Positions 32,243 to 42,290 are shown, counted from the first letter of the stretch. The stretch is 64,000 bases of DNA from Vibrio gazogenes (GCF_002196515.1 NZ_CP018835.1:2728001-2792000), one strand, 5' to 3'. Notes: generated by a model not told the origin, from the letters alone. Made by a program: numbers and translations.

Positions 32243-33583
32243 TTACTCAGACTGAATGACGGTTGAGCGAATCGTGCCATCGGCAAGGCGAGTGGTGATG
32301 CATTCACCGGGTTTGACATCGTTCAGACTCCGGATGATCTGACCGGACTGGTTTTGAGTGACGGAGTAACCTCGTCTCAACGTCGAAAGCGGGCTGACAG
32401 CATCTAATGTCTCGGCTGCGAGTGCCAATTGATGACGTGAACTGAGCAATCTTCTTTCTATCGCATCAATATAACGCTGTTCATATTTTTTCAGCAGATA
32501 ATGCTGTTGCTGAATCTGTTGTTGTGGCGAGTTGTATCTGAGTTGGTTGGTCGTTCGCTCGATCATTTGCGAATGTCTGGCTAAATAATGCTGCATAGCT
32601 TGTTGCAGGCGAATACTTAACTCATCCATCTGCTGAATTTGTCGTTCCAGACGATAACTTGGGTGTTGTTTTTCCAAGGCATATTGATGTGTCTGACTCT
32701 TCTGACGTTGTTCTGCCAGATAATAGCGCATCGCTTGGCTCAGACGGTGGCGATAATTGAGCAGGCCGGTTCGTTTATAACTACTGTCACGGCTCACTAG
32801 CTCGGCTGCGGCTGAAGGTGTCGGAGCTCGCACGTCGGCAACAAAATCAGCAATCGTGATATCAATTTCATGACCAACTGCACTGACAATCGGGATTTGG
32901 CTGGCAGCGATTGTTCGGGCGACAATTTCATGGTTAAAACACCATAAGTCTTCCAGAGAGCCACCTCCGCGTCCAACGATTAACACATCACACTCTTGAC
33001 GGGCGTTAGCCCGGCCAATCGCTTGGGCAATTCGAATTGCAGCATCTTCTCCCTGTACCATCGTCGGATAAATAATCACAGGCAGTGTCGGATCTCGGCG
33101 TTTCAACACATCGAGAATATCAAACAGGGCAGCACCGGTTTTGGAGGTAATAATACCAATACATTGCGGGTGCTCAGGCAAAGGTTTCTTATTACCGGGA
33201 GCAAATAACCCTTCCGCAGTGAGCTTTTGCTTCAATTGCTCGAATTCTTGTTGAAGCCGTCCATCACCTTCGGCTTGCATACTTTCGATGATTAACTGAT
33301 AGTCACCCCGTGGTTCGTATAACGACAGACGTGCTCTGACTAAAACCTGCTGTCCGTTTTGGGGCCTGAAAGAGACAAAACGATTATTGCCTTTAAACAT
33401 GGCACACTTGACCTGTGCCCGGGCGTCTTTCAGCGATAAGTACCAATGCCCTGAAACCGGTGCGGAAAAATTGGAGACTTCACCGAGCAGCCAGATGATG
33501 CCCATCTCATTTTCGAGGAGCAGACGAACTTCTGCATTAAGGCGGGATACCGTATAAATGTTTTGGTTGTTTGCAGATAGCAC
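32243..33583 (-). CDS. xseA: Exodeoxyribonuclease VII large subunit
   Basis: Catalytic subunit of the ssDNA exonuclease ExoVII. The 446-aa protein has an N-terminal OB fold ([18 protein letters not shown]...[10 protein letters not shown]) and the catalytic core with [14 protein letters not shown] and [17 protein letters not shown] long coiled-coil region lies at about residues 265-400. It is divergent from guaB. Confidence 0.96.
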   Translation of the reverse strand: MLSANNQNIYTVSRLNAEVRLLLENEMGIIWLLGEVSNFSAPVSGHWYLSLKDARAQVKCAMFKGNNRFVSFRPQNGQQVLVRARLSLYEPRGDYQLIIESMQAEGDGRLQQEFEQLKQKLTAEGLFAPGNKKPLPEHPQCIGIITSKTGAALFDILDVLKRRDPTLPVIIYPTMVQGEDAAIRIAQAIGRANARQECDVLIVGRGGGSLEDLWCFNHEIVARTIAASQIPIVSAVGHEIDITIADFVADVRAPTPSAAAELVSRDSSYKRTGLLNYRHRLSQAMRYYLAEQRQKSQTHQYALEKQHPSYRLERQIQQMDELSIRLQQAMQHYLARHSQMIERTTNQLRYNSPQQQIQQQHYLLKKYEQRYIDAIERRLLSSRHQLALAAETLDAVSPLSTLRRGYSVTQNQSGQIIRSLNDVKPGECITTRLADGTIRSTVIQSE

Positions 33584-33792
33584 AGGAGAATGTCGTGGCC
33601 GTAGGAATGGAAATTAGCCGCAATATAATACATATCAAGGGGGCAATTGCAAATAAAAATTGAATAAATGTGTAGTAAAACGATTAATCGCTCGGTATAA
33701 TCCCTCCGCAATATCAAATCCAATTCACTTTGATAAAAACATTTGAGGGATTGGGTTATTTCTTTTAACACCCTAGCTGTGAGATATTGCAA

Positions 33793-35259
33793 ATGCTACG
33801 AATCGCCAAAGAAGCCCTGACTTTTGATGACGTATTGCTCGTCCCCGCCCATTCAACTGTTCTCCCAAATACTGCTGACCTGAAAACTCGGCTGACCAAA
33901 AATATCACGCTGAACATTCCAATGATTTCTGCGTCCATGGATACAGTCACAGAGGCGCGTCTTGCGATTGCTTTGGCTCAGGAAGGTGGCATTGGCTTTA
34001 TTCATAAGAATATGTCAATCGAACAACAAGCTGCTCAGGTTCGTCAGGTGAAAATCTATGAAGCCGGAGTTGTTACTTCTCCTGTGACGGTTCAACCAGA
34101 CCAAACCATCGCTGATGTTATGGCTCTGACTGAAAAACATGGCTTTGCCGGATTCCCTGTCGTGACAGAGAATAATGAGCTGGTTGGTATTATCACTGGC
34201 CGTGATGTTCGTTTCGTGACGGACTTGACCAAAAAAGTCTCTGTAGTCATGACACCCAAAGAACGTTTAGCTGCGGTAAAAGAAGGCGCATCGCGTGCGG
34301 ACGTTCAGGAAAAAATGCACCAGGCCCGTGTTGAAAAAGTTCTGGTTGTGAATGATGAATTCCAACTGACAGGCATGATCACTGCAAAAGATTTCCATAA
34401 AGCAGAAATTGCACCCAATGCGTGTAAAGATGAGTTGGGTCGTTTGCGTGTGGGGGCTGCTATCGGTGCCGGCGCAGGCAATGAAGAACGAGTCAAAGCA
34501 TTGGTTGAAGCTGGTGTTGATGTGTTGTTGATTGATTCTTCTCATGGTCATTCTGAAGGGGTCTTGCAACGGATTCGTGAAACACGCGCAACCTTCCCTA
34601 ATTTAGATATTATCGGTGGCAACGTTGCAACGGCTGAAGGTGCGCGTGCGCTGATTGAAGCGGGTGTCAGTGCAGTCAAAGTGGGCATCGGCCCTGGCTC
34701 GATTTGTACCACGCGTATTGTCACGGGGGTCGGGGTACCACAGATTTCAGCCATCGGTGATGCCGCATCTGTTGCCAACGAATATGACATTCCAGTGATT
34801 GGGGATGGCGGTATCCGTTTCTCCGGTGATATCTGTAAAGCAATCGCTGCTGGCGCATCTTGCGTGATGGTTGGTTCGATGCTTGCCGGTACAGAAGAAT
34901 CTCCGGGAGAAGTGGTTCTTTATCAAGGTCGTTCTTATAAAGCCTATCGTGGTATGGGTTCACTGGGCGCGATGTCAAAAGGCTCTTCAGATCGTTACTT
35001 CCAGTCAGATAATGCGGCCGATAAACTAGTTCCTGAAGGGATTGAAGGACGTATTGCATACAAAGGTCTGCTGAAAGAAATCGTTCACCAACAAATGGGT
35101 GGTCTGCGCTCTTGTATGGGATTGACCGGTTCTGCAACGATTGAAGATCTGCGTACCAAGGCTCAATTCGTACGAATTTCTGGTGCTGGCATTCAAGAAT
35201 CCCATGTCCACGATGTTCAAATTACGAAAGAAGCACCAAACTATCGTTTAGGGTCATAA
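33793..35259 (+). CDS. guaB: Inosine-5'-monophosphate dehydrogenase
   Basis: Oxidises IMP to XMP, the first committed step to GMP. The 488-aa protein is a TIM barrel interrupted by a CBS pair (about residues 92-200), with catalytic Cys in [10 protein letters not shown] and the flap region [12 protein letters not shown] chose the ATG at 33793 ([13 protein letters not shown]) over a TTG two codons earlier because family proteins start here. guaA follows. Confidence 0.96.
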   Translation: MLRIAKEALTFDDVLLVPAHSTVLPNTADLKTRLTKNITLNIPMISASMDTVTEARLAIALAQEGGIGFIHKNMSIEQQAAQVRQVKIYEAGVVTSPVTVQPDQTIADVMALTEKHGFAGFPVVTENNELVGIITGRDVRFVTDLTKKVSVVMTPKERLAAVKEGASRADVQEKMHQARVEKVLVVNDEFQLTGMITAKDFHKAEIAPNACKDELGRLRVGAAIGAGAGNEERVKALVEAGVDVLLIDSSHGHSEGVLQRIRETRATFPNLDIIGGNVATAEGARALIEAGVSAVKVGIGPGSICTTRIVTGVGVPQISAIGDAASVANEYDIPVIGDGGIRFSGDICKAIAAGASCVMVGSMLAGTEESPGEVVLYQGRSYKAYRGMGSLGAMSKGSSDRYFQSDNAADKLVPEGIEGRIAYKGLLKEIVHQQMGGLRSCMGLTGSATIEDLRTKAQFVRISGAGIQESHVHDVQITKEAPNYRLGS

Positions 35260-35266
35260 TCCCGCA

Positions 35267-35282
35267 ACGAAAACGTTTGCTT
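35267..35282 (+). promoter_or_regulatory. PurR-box-like sequence upstream of guaA
   Basis: ACGAAAACGTTTGCTT matches 14 of 16 positions of the palindromic PurR operator as I recall it (ACGCAAACGTTTGCGT). It lies in the guaB-guaA gap 75-90 bp before guaA. PurR regulation of gua genes is known in E. coli; its use here is inferred. Confidence 0.5.
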
Positions 35283-35302
35283 TTTGCTTGATGATGACAT
35301 GA

Positions 35303-35327
35303 GAGGCGAGTAAACTCGCCTCCGTTC
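35303..35327 (+). terminator. Hairpin between guaB and guaA
   Basis: The 8-bp perfect stem GAGGCGAG / CTCGCCTC has a 4-nt loop and is followed by CGTTCT, a weak tail. It may act as a partial terminator or mRNA stabiliser. Confidence 0.5.
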
Positions 35328-35356
35328 TATAAACTTTTCTTTGAAGACGACTCAAC

Positions 35357-36934
35357 ATGACCAAAAACATTCATGACCAACGGATCCTTATCCTCGATTT
35401 TGGTTCACAATACACGCAGCTTGTCGCACGTCGTGTCCGTGAAATTGGCGTATATTGCGAATTATGGAGCTGGGATGTCGATGAAGCCGACATTCGAGAA
35501 TTTAATCCGAACGGCATCATATTATCAGGTGGCCCTGAAAGTGTAGCCGAGGAAAACTCGCCTCGCGCACCACAATATGTCTTTGATTGTGGTGCGCCTG
35601 TTTTGGGCGTTTGCTATGGGATGCAGACCATGGCAGAACAATTGGGCGGGAAAGTCTCCGGTTCGACTGAGCGTGAATTTGGCTATGCTCAGGTGAAGGT
35701 TGTTCAGGAATCGAAGCTGTTTGAAGGCCTACGTGATAGCGTCACTGACGATAACAGCGCGCTGTTAGATGTTTGGATGAGCCACGGTGATAAAGTCGTA
35801 GAGATTCCAATGGGATTCACCCAAGTTGCGCAAACGGATACCTGTCCGTATGCAGCAATGGCAAATGAAGAGAAAAAATACTACGGCGTGCAGTTCCATC
35901 CTGAAGTGACTCACACCAAGCAAGGCCTGCAAATGCTGGAAAACTTCGTTTTTGGTGCATGTGGTTGTGAACGCTTGTGGACGCCTAGCTCAATTATTGA
36001 AGATGCGGTTGCCCGAATTAAAGAGACTGTCGGTGACGATGAAGTCCTTTTGGCGCTTTCCGGTGGTGTCGATTCATCGGTTGTTGCGATGCTGGTTCAA
36101 CGTGCTATCGGTGACAAACTGACCTGTGTTTTCGTTGATAACGGCTTATTACGCCTCAACGAAGGCCAGCAGGTGATGGAAATGTTCGGTGACCATTTCG
36201 GGCTGAATATTATCAAAGTTGATGCTGAAGAACGTTTTCTCAATGCACTGGTTGGCAAGTCTGATCCGGAAGAGAAACGAAAAGTTATCGGGCACGAGTT
36301 CATTGAAGTCTTTGATGAAGAAGCCAGCAAGCTGCAAAATGCCAAATGGCTTGCACAGGGCACCATTTATCCGGATGTCATCGAATCAGCTGCCTCCAAG
36401 ACCGGTAAAGCACATGTGATTAAATCACACCACAATGTGGGTGGATTACCCGAAGATATGGAAATGGGCTTGGTTGAACCATTACGTGAGCTCTTTAAAG
36501 ATGAAGTGCGTAAAATTGGTTTAGAACTCGGTCTGCCATATGACATGCTATATCGTCATCCATTCCCGGGGCCGGGTCTGGGTGTCCGAGTTTTAGGTGA
36601 AATCAAGAAAGAATATTGTGATTTACTGCGCCGTGCAGATGCCATCTTTATTGAAGAGCTCCGTGCAGCGGACTTGTATAACCAAGTATCACAAGCATTC
36701 ACCGTGTTCCTTCCTGTTCGTTCAGTCGGTGTGATGGGCGATGGCCGTAAGTACGACTGGGTCGTATCGCTACGTGCCGTGGAAACGATCGACTTTATGA
36801 CGGCACATTGGGCGCATCTGCCTTACGAATTCTTAGGCCGAGTCTCAAACCGCATTATCAATGAGATCGATGGTATCTCGCGCGTGGTTTACGATATTTC
36901 AGGTAAGCCACCGGCAACAATTGAGTGGGAGTAG
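35357..36934 (+). CDS. guaA: GMP synthase (glutamine-hydrolysing)
   Basis: Aminates XMP to GMP. The 525-aa protein has an N-terminal class I amidotransferase domain (nucleophile in GVCYGMQT, His in FHPEVTH) and the ATP pyrophosphatase P-loop [11 protein letters not shown]. It is full length to the canonical IEWE end. Its last codons and the downstream terminator form the left direct repeat of the adjacent genomic island; guaA 3' ends are known island insertion sites. Confidence 0.97.
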   Translation: MTKNIHDQRILILDFGSQYTQLVARRVREIGVYCELWSWDVDEADIREFNPNGIILSGGPESVAEENSPRAPQYVFDCGAPVLGVCYGMQTMAEQLGGKVSGSTEREFGYAQVKVVQESKLFEGLRDSVTDDNSALLDVWMSHGDKVVEIPMGFTQVAQTDTCPYAAMANEEKKYYGVQFHPEVTHTKQGLQMLENFVFGACGCERLWTPSSIIEDAVARIKETVGDDEVLLALSGGVDSSVVAMLVQRAIGDKLTCVFVDNGLLRLNEGQQVMEMFGDHFGLNIIKVDAEERFLNALVGKSDPEEKRKVIGHEFIEVFDEEASKLQNAKWLAQGTIYPDVIESAASKTGKAHVIKSHHNVGGLPEDMEMGLVEPLRELFKDEVRKIGLELGLPYDMLYRHPFPGPGLGVRVLGEIKKEYCDLLRRADAIFIEELRAADLYNQVSQAFTVFLPVRSVGVMGDGRKYDWVVSLRAVETIDFMTAHWAHLPYEFLGRVSNRIINEIDGISRVVYDISGKPPATIEWE

Positions 36935-37017
36935 GGCTGATTATCAATAGCGATTAAAGCCTTAAGCCAATAAATGTAATGCCAGTCAGGAATAATACTG
37001 ACTGGCATTTTTTATGG
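36923..37017 (+). repeat. Left direct repeat of the guaA island (attL-like), contains the guaA terminator
   Basis: The last 12 bases of guaA and the following sequence recur at 46690-46781. The first 54 bases (36923-36976) are identical in both copies; then one C/T change and a terminator hairpin (stem 36978-36989 with 36998-37009) that differs only in its loop. Homology resumes at about 37295-37360 after an extra segment of some 275 bp. Confidence 0.88.
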
Positions 37018-37139
37018 TTTTTTACTTTCCTAAAAACCTTGCGGAGGTAATTGGTTTCTTCGCAGTGATGTTCATTGTGATGCTGGTCTTCTATTTTTGG
37101 ATCAGTGGCTGCACAACACCGGACACGGCCCGAAGATGA
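37014..37139 (+). CDS. Small predicted membrane protein (41 aa)
   Basis: The ORF starts just after the guaA terminator T-run and encodes one strong hydrophobic helix (about residues 12-32, VIGFFAVMFIVMLVFYFWIS) with a positively charged end. It overlaps the next small ORF by ATGA, which supports translation of both. No ribosome site is visible before the ATG, and I recognise no family. The segment is missing from the right island repeat. Confidence 0.4.
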   Translation: MVFYFPKNLAEVIGFFAVMFIVMLVFYFWISGCTTPDTARR

Positions 37140-37279
37140 AAGCCATTGCCGACAAAATGGAGGTATTCCAAAACAGGTTGGCCGGGCGTGCTTACAAGGT
37201 CATGACGAGATCGGTCGCTCAAATCGACAAAATGAGACGCTGGCCGCCGCAAGTAGTTAGAAAGCACACGGGCCGGTGA
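37136..37279 (+). CDS. Small basic protein (47 aa), coupled to the preceding mini-ORF
   Basis: It begins MKAIADKMEVFQNRLAG and is rich in Lys/Arg with amphipathic helices. The start overlaps the preceding stop (ATGA), and a GC-rich hairpin follows directly at its stop. It could be the soluble half of a toxin/antitoxin-like or structural pair, but no family is recognised. Confidence 0.4.
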   Translation: MKAIADKMEVFQNRLAGRAYKVMTRSVAQIDKMRRWPPQVVRKHTGR

Positions 37280-37293
37280 TGGTGCACCGGCCC
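37269..37293 (+). terminator. GC-rich hairpin after the mini-ORF pair
   Basis: The stem GGGCCGGTG / CACCGGCCC (9 bp) overlaps the stop codon region and is followed by a modestly T-rich stretch. It suggests that the two mini-ORFs form a complete transcription unit. Confidence 0.6.
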
Positions 37294-37294
37294 G

Positions 37295-37360
37295 CATTTC
37301 CATATACATATGGCTGATTAGTGTGAAGCTGTAACTTGTTTCTGGACAAAACTGTTTTAC
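37295..37360 (+). repeat. Second block of the left island repeat
   Basis: The segment resembles 46790-46852. Its core, TGAAGCTGTAACTTGTTTCTGGACA (37323-37347 and 46818-46842), is identical. Both blocks lie in the same order as the guaA-tail repeat, so the two island ends share an extended homologous region interrupted in the left copy. Confidence 0.7.
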
Positions 37361-37565
37361 GGGTTTAACTAAACTGTCATTTGACGGATTACCAGAGATA
37401 TAGCAAAACCTCTAATCGGTAGGCCGAAACCAGTCACCCACCATAATTCAGTAGAACAGTTTTCAAAAGCAGATAAGACTATACCTTCGAATTCTCATTC
37501 GACTACTTACGACTTAATCATCAACGACCAGTCATTTTTGGCTTGGCTATGAGTATCAGGCTTTA

Positions 37566-37702
37566 TCACATATTGATCATGGGTGTTTCTTTTGCTCTAT
37601 CTTTGATTTTAAGAGGAAGTTTGCCTTCTGCCACCCATCTATGATGGTGCATTTCGGCATGCCCAAAAGCTGCAAATACCGTTCATAGGTCATAAAAGGC
37701 AT
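37566..37702 (-). pseudogene. Frameshifted phage-type small DNA-binding regulator
   Basis: On the minus strand MTYERYLQLLGMPKCTII, then D-GW, resembles the N-terminal HTH of short Cox/Apl-like phage regulators. The 41-codon ORF ends at 37577, but a +1 frame continues as WVAEGKLPLKIK...ETPMINM to 37566, the expected second half of such proteins. This suggests one frameshift in a former regulator or recombination-directionality factor. The family call is from pattern memory, not a search. Confidence 0.45.
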
Positions 37703-37796
37703 ATTTATTACTATTTGATATGAAAGCATGGTGCTATTCTCGTAAGTCATTTAATTTTTAATATAGGATCATAGAGCTGCCGCTTTAAACGTCTGA

Positions 37797-38305
37797 ATGC
37801 GAGAATTACTGATCGTATATGCAAGAAAACAGTACCAATTACTGCCTTTTGATTATGAAGGTGGTAAAAATGTGACCGAAAGACTATGTGAAACGCTTGT
37901 AGAAGGTGAGCCATTTCCGAATAGGCAAATGACTGAAGAGTAGTTCGAAAGTCCAGAAGAGAAATATCTTATCGATATTGAATCATTTAAAATTCTCAAT
38001 GGCGAACTAACGAAATTACGAACTCTCTCACATTCGATAAAGCACTTTTATAAGAAACAGCTATTGAGAGTGCTATAGCAATCTATGACGGTGACTCTAC
38101 CTTTATCATGGATAAGAGTTCACAGCAAGCCGTAGCCGGAACCTACCTAGTAGACATGGACGACCGGCTCTCCCTAAACGAAATCCAACGCATTCTGGGT
38201 AAAAAACTATCTATCAGTTTTAATGGAATGGCGATTACTGTTGATGAGGGTGATGTGAAGGTTGTGAGTCGGGTTGCTTTAGTAATATCAAAATCAAATT
38301 TGTAG
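37797..38305 (+). pseudogene. Decayed gene remnant of unknown function
   Basis: Coding-like stretches in shifting frames read MRELLIVYARKQ... then ERLCETLVEGEPFP, then FESPEEKYLIDIESF, then a final open frame (38108-38305, 65 codons) ending DEGDVKVVSRVALVISKSNL. Stops and frame changes occur at about 37923, 37942 and 38050. I do not recognise the parent. The last segment alone has no ribosome site, so I treat the whole as a broken gene. Confidence 0.45.
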
Positions 38306-38361
38306 GCTGTAGACACCAATAATGTAGCGAACTATTAAAAATTTATTATTTGACAGATTAT

Positions 38362-39546
38362 ATGAAAATTTTACTTCTATCAGATTTACATGCCGTTTTA
38401 GAAAATGACAGCCAAAATCTAAGCAACTCAAGGCTTCACCTTGATCAGAATGGAGATGGTGAATGGGGTAACGCACTTATAGATTACATCAGCACACTTA
38501 ACATCGAATATGACTTAATAGTCTGCTGCGGGGATATTGCTAACAAAGGATCTAAAGCATCTTTCATGGCTGGGTGGACGTTTCTTAACAATTTGAGTAA
38601 AGCGTTACCCAACGCAAAATTAGTATGTGTACCAGGTAATCATGACCATCAGTCAAGACCAGACCTTAATGACCCAGATGGTTTTTCTCCAAAACATCAA
38701 TTGCAGTTTTGTGAACCACCTTTCCCGTTTGATTGTCATGAAAAGAATACACATTTTTGGGCATGGAACTGGGTTTTAGACGATAGTGACCCCCAGTCAA
38801 ACTTAGTTTTACTAAATACAAGCGCTTATCATGGCTTTAGTAATGAATCACATCATGGCAGAGTGGCTCTCGAAACAGTCGACCAAATAGAGAAAAGACT
38901 TGCCAACCAATCAAGTCCCAAAGCAATAAACATTCTTATCTGCCACCATCATCCACAAAGAATGGAACATGCACATGATGATTATGACGGTCAACAAATG
39001 AGCGGCGGACAAAAGTTACTTAACTCATTGCAGAAAGTAGATCAAGGTCCATGGCTAATTTTACATGGTCACAAGCATTATTCCTGTATTTCAAAAGCTT
39101 CAAGTGAAGGCGAAGATCCACCAATAGTCTTTTCGGCAGGCAGTACATCTGCAAAATACGCAGACCTCATAGATAATCAATTTTATTCAATCGATATTGA
39201 CATAACAAAAACTTCTGAAAACGAACGGATTATTGGTACATTTGAAACGCATCAGTTCTCTGTTGGCAGCGGATGGAAGCCTTCAACTTCCACCAATATG
39301 CCAGCTAAAAGTGGACTTGGTTCAAATATCAATTCACGAACATTGATTAATAGAATAAAAGAACTTTTAAAAAATGAAGCATTTCTAGAAGAAACTGACA
39401 TAAAAGATATAAACGACGAACTCCGATATTTTTTGCCTGTAGAGTTCAAAAAATTTAAGAACAGGTTAGAAAAAAATGCACTAGTTTCTGACATTGATGA
39501 AGCAAATCAATTCATTTTACAGGTAGGGCCAGCCAATGCTAAATAG
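38362..39546 (+). CDS. Calcineurin-like metallophosphoesterase, first gene of a three-gene module
   Basis: The 394-aa protein has the full set of metal-binding motifs of the calcineurin-like superfamily: DLH (Asp8, His10), GD (57-58), GNHD (92-95), a His cluster in CHHHP (195-197) and HGHKH (235-239). The C-terminal 130 residues after about 265 are Lys/Glu/Asn-rich and unrecognised, possibly a partner-binding region. It probably hydrolyses a phosphodiester (nucleic acid or cyclic nucleotide). It overlaps the ATPase gene by 11 bp. The ATG at 38362 is chosen over a TTG at 38350; neither has a clear ribosome site. The gene is much more AT-rich than the core genes. Confidence 0.85.
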   Translation: MKILLLSDLHAVLENDSQNLSNSRLHLDQNGDGEWGNALIDYISTLNIEYDLIVCCGDIANKGSKASFMAGWTFLNNLSKALPNAKLVCVPGNHDHQSRPDLNDPDGFSPKHQLQFCEPPFPFDCHEKNTHFWAWNWVLDDSDPQSNLVLLNTSAYHGFSNESHHGRVALETVDQIEKRLANQSSPKAINILICHHHPQRMEHAHDDYDGQQMSGGQKLLNSLQKVDQGPWLILHGHKHYSCISKASSEGEDPPIVFSAGSTSAKYADLIDNQFYSIDIDITKTSENERIIGTFETHQFSVGSGWKPSTSTNMPAKSGLGSNINSRTLINRIKELLKNEAFLEETDIKDINDELRYFLPVEFKKFKNRLEKNALVSDIDEANQFILQVGPANAK

Positions 39547-41344
39547 AATCCCGAGTGTCAGCGACTCTTTCAACGCAAAGACATCAACTACCGAGGATCT
39601 CTGCGAGACTTTTATCACAAATGAATTTTATGACAAATTAGCTTGTCCAAACCACTGTATTATGATCGGGCCTAGAGGTAGTGGTAAAACAACGCTTATG
39701 AGAATGTTGGATATTGAATCTCTCGAGCTGTGGAAATCAGAAAAAGCAAGTGAATATAGAAAAACTATCAATTATTCAGGTGTATTTATACCCACAGACC
39801 GTTATTGGAAAACGCAATATCAAAAAATTGAAAATAAATTAAAAGATAATGAAATATCAAAGAAAGAAAAATTACGATATGACACCGCAATTATTCTTTT
39901 AGAACAATTATTTTCTTATCACGTTTTTGAAAATCTCCTCTCTGTAGTTAATTACAGATGCAGCAGAACAACAAAGAAAGAGAACAATTTTAAGAGCGTG
40001 GAATTTACCAAAGAATCTGAAGTAGAGCTAGTTTATAGCCTAAAAATTATCCTAGAGGTTGAACCAAGAATAAATTCTTTAAAAAGTCTTTTAACAGAAG
40101 TAATCTTAAAAAAACAACTTATATCAAATACCGTAAACAACCTTATATCTAACGATAATGTTGATGTCCCAAAAGTAGGTAACTTTGATTTAATAAGTAA
40201 TCTAGAAAGTGTTGTTACTATCGTTAACACATACTTTGAAGAAAAAAGTGGAAAATGGGCATTTTTATTTGACGAGTTGGAACTTGCACCAAACCAGATA
40301 ATAAAACCACTGGTAAACGAAATGCGTGGTGGGCATAAGGATATTATATTCAAACTTGCACTATCACCTTACCACAAAGGTGTCTCTATAACTGATGACA
40401 CTGATAGTGCCATGAAAGCTCAAGATATAGAATTGATTGATCTAACAGGTCTAAGTGACAATGATGGTAATACCTTCGCTAATACACTATGTACCGCTCT
40501 ATTTCAAAGAAAAGGACTATTTAACAATATTGAGCATTACTTTGAAGAACCTAAAGAGATAAATATCGACAAAGATTTTAACGATTTGTCAGCGAAGGAC
40601 CCTTCCTTCAATAACTATCTTATTGAAAGAGGTTTCAAGTCTGATATCTATACTAATCAGGACAGCCAACTTAGAAAAATAAAATTTATAGTGCATCTAC
40701 GGAACTTTAAACGTAGTAAAGATGGTAAAAAACATGCACGAAGAAGACCTGCCGACTACTATGGTGGGTTTGAAAACATATGCAAAGCGGTCGAGTATAA
40801 TCCTAGAATGCTTATCGGTTTAATGAATAAATTTATTTCGCATGCTAAAGAAGGGAAAATAAGTTTAAATCAGCAATTAATAAGCTTACAAGAATACTTT
40901 CATGACTACCGTTCGTTACTAGGCACAATTGCAGTAGATTCCGGAGACAATAAATTTAACAATATATATGATTTAATATCAGAGATTGCACAATTTTTTA
41001 AAGACGAAATTCATGGGCCACAGTTTAAAACTCAACCTAAAGGTTCAATAGCAATCAAAAACAAAATAAGTGATGAACTCAATGAAATAATAGGATATGC
41101 ACTTAATGCTGGCGCACTTATACCAATCGATACTGAGATAGGTTCGTTAAATGATTTAAACTCTAGTAAACGCTGCAGATTATCTTATATCTTCTCACAT
41201 CATTATGACTTGTTAATGACTAAGCAAAGTGAGATAGATATCATAGATCTAATAAATCAAACTAAGCTTAAATCGACTAGATTGAAAATCGTTGACTTAC
41301 TAGGTTTTACTAACTATCAACAATACTCTTTGGAGCTTGAATGA
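39536..41344 (+). CDS. P-loop ATPase of ORC/AAA type, second gene of the module
   Basis: The 602-aa cytoplasmic protein has Walker A GPRGSGKTT (residues 45-53) and Walker B WAFLFDE (241-247). A polar strand end, FKLALSPY (about 272-280), may be sensor 1. The layout, an ATPase core and a long helical C-terminus, recalls ORC/Cdc6-like or STAND-type ATPases used as sensors in defence islands. There is no TOPRIM, nuclease or coiled-coil SMC part, which separates it from OLD, GajA and SbcC. It overlaps its neighbours by 11 and 4 bp, so the three products are probably made together. Confidence 0.75.
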   Translation: MLNRIPSVSDSFNAKTSTTEDLCETFITNEFYDKLACPNHCIMIGPRGSGKTTLMRMLDIESLELWKSEKASEYRKTINYSGVFIPTDRYWKTQYQKIENKLKDNEISKKEKLRYDTAIILLEQLFSYHVFENLLSVVNYRCSRTTKKENNFKSVEFTKESEVELVYSLKIILEVEPRINSLKSLLTEVILKKQLISNTVNNLISNDNVDVPKVGNFDLISNLESVVTIVNTYFEEKSGKWAFLFDELELAPNQIIKPLVNEMRGGHKDIIFKLALSPYHKGVSITDDTDSAMKAQDIELIDLTGLSDNDGNTFANTLCTALFQRKGLFNNIEHYFEEPKEINIDKDFNDLSAKDPSFNNYLIERGFKSDIYTNQDSQLRKIKFIVHLRNFKRSKDGKKHARRRPADYYGGFENICKAVEYNPRMLIGLMNKFISHAKEGKISLNQQLISLQEYFHDYRSLLGTIAVDSGDNKFNNIYDLISEIAQFFKDEIHGPQFKTQPKGSIAIKNKISDELNEIIGYALNAGALIPIDTEIGSLNDLNSSKRCRLSYIFSHHYDLLMTKQSEIDIIDLINQTKLKSTRLKIVDLLGFTNYQQYSLELE

Positions 41345-42255
41345 AAATACTAAGTGATAGCTTTAATGGACCGTATGACTTATCAATATTAGGATTAGGT
41401 TACGAAGAACGAGCTTCAAGTAAGTATAACCAAGAAAAAGACTTACTTGGTGAAGTCTTAGCTTTGGGTTACCTGACACATACTGAGATTCTTCATTATA
41501 AAGCTAATAAAGATAAGTATGTTTCAGGGCATAGCAATGTCTTTGAAGGAAATGATAACGATGTTAAATCATATTTAAATGAATGGCTTAAAGAAAAGAT
41601 TGGTGAAAAAAATAAACCTATCAATGTATTAATAGATATCACAGTTTTTTCCAGACCAAGACTTGCGGCACTATTATATATTTTGGTGAAAAGCATGCCT
41701 AAAAACTCTATCTTAACTATATCTTATGAAATATCGAAGTTCGTTTCTGCACCTGATGGACTATCTCCAATAAAAAAAGTGGGGGATATTATACCTGAAC
41801 TATCTGGCGCTATAGGGGATCTAAATAAACCGACGGCGTTAATCTTAGGTTTAGGTTATGAAGACGGCAAAGCTCTTGGATTAGCAACTTATCTTGAGCC
41901 AGAGTTCAATTTTGCTTTAGTCCCAATTGGTGTTGACAAAAAATTTGACGATTTAGTTGTTAAAAATAATCAGGCATTCTTAAATGAGATCCCTAGCTCG
42001 AGAATTGTCCATTACAGATTAGATCAACCTTATAACACATACATTGATATGAGAGACCTAGTAAGTGCGACTTCTTCGTTTGCGACACCTCTTATAGCCC
42101 CGTTAGGACCTAAAATTCTAACAGCTATTAGCGTTCTTATTGCTATTGAATTTTATGAAAAATTGCCTGTTTGGCGAGTATCTTCCGACTATGAAGAAAA
42201 ACCAGTAAACAGAAAACCTAGTGGAACCAGTGTTAAACTTTCAGTTATGATTTAA
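41341..42255 (+). CDS. Unknown protein with duplicated LGLGYE motif, third gene of the module
   Basis: I do not recognise a named family. The 304-aa protein has LGLGYEER at residues 17-24 and LGLGYEDG at 169-176, each after a hydrophobic beta-strand, suggesting two alpha/beta (Rossmann-like) halves that arose by duplication. A strand ending VLIDITVFSR near residue 100 carries a conserved-looking Asp. There are no membrane segments. The start overlaps the ATPase stop (ATGA). A terminator follows. As the last gene of the operon it may be the specificity or effector partner; this is an inference. Confidence 0.7.
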   Translation: MKILSDSFNGPYDLSILGLGYEERASSKYNQEKDLLGEVLALGYLTHTEILHYKANKDKYVSGHSNVFEGNDNDVKSYLNEWLKEKIGEKNKPINVLIDITVFSRPRLAALLYILVKSMPKNSILTISYEISKFVSAPDGLSPIKKVGDIIPELSGAIGDLNKPTALILGLGYEDGKALGLATYLEPEFNFALVPIGVDKKFDDLVVKNNQAFLNEIPSSRIVHYRLDQPYNTYIDMRDLVSATSSFATPLIAPLGPKILTAISVLIAIEFYEKLPVWRVSSDYEEKPVNRKPSGTSVKLSVMI

Positions 42256-42263
42256 ATATAGAC

Positions 42264-42290
42264 GCCCATATTTTTGTGGGCATCTTATTT
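42264..42290 (+). terminator. Terminator of the three-gene module
   Basis: The stem GCCCAT / GTGGGC (42264-42269, 42276-42281) is followed by a T-rich tail. It defines the 3' end of the operon. Confidence 0.65.

Noticed and set aside
38341..38361. TTG start at 38350 for the metallophosphoesterase
   Set aside because: It adds four residues before the conserved first beta-strand and has no ribosome site; MKILLLSDLH is the usual start pattern.
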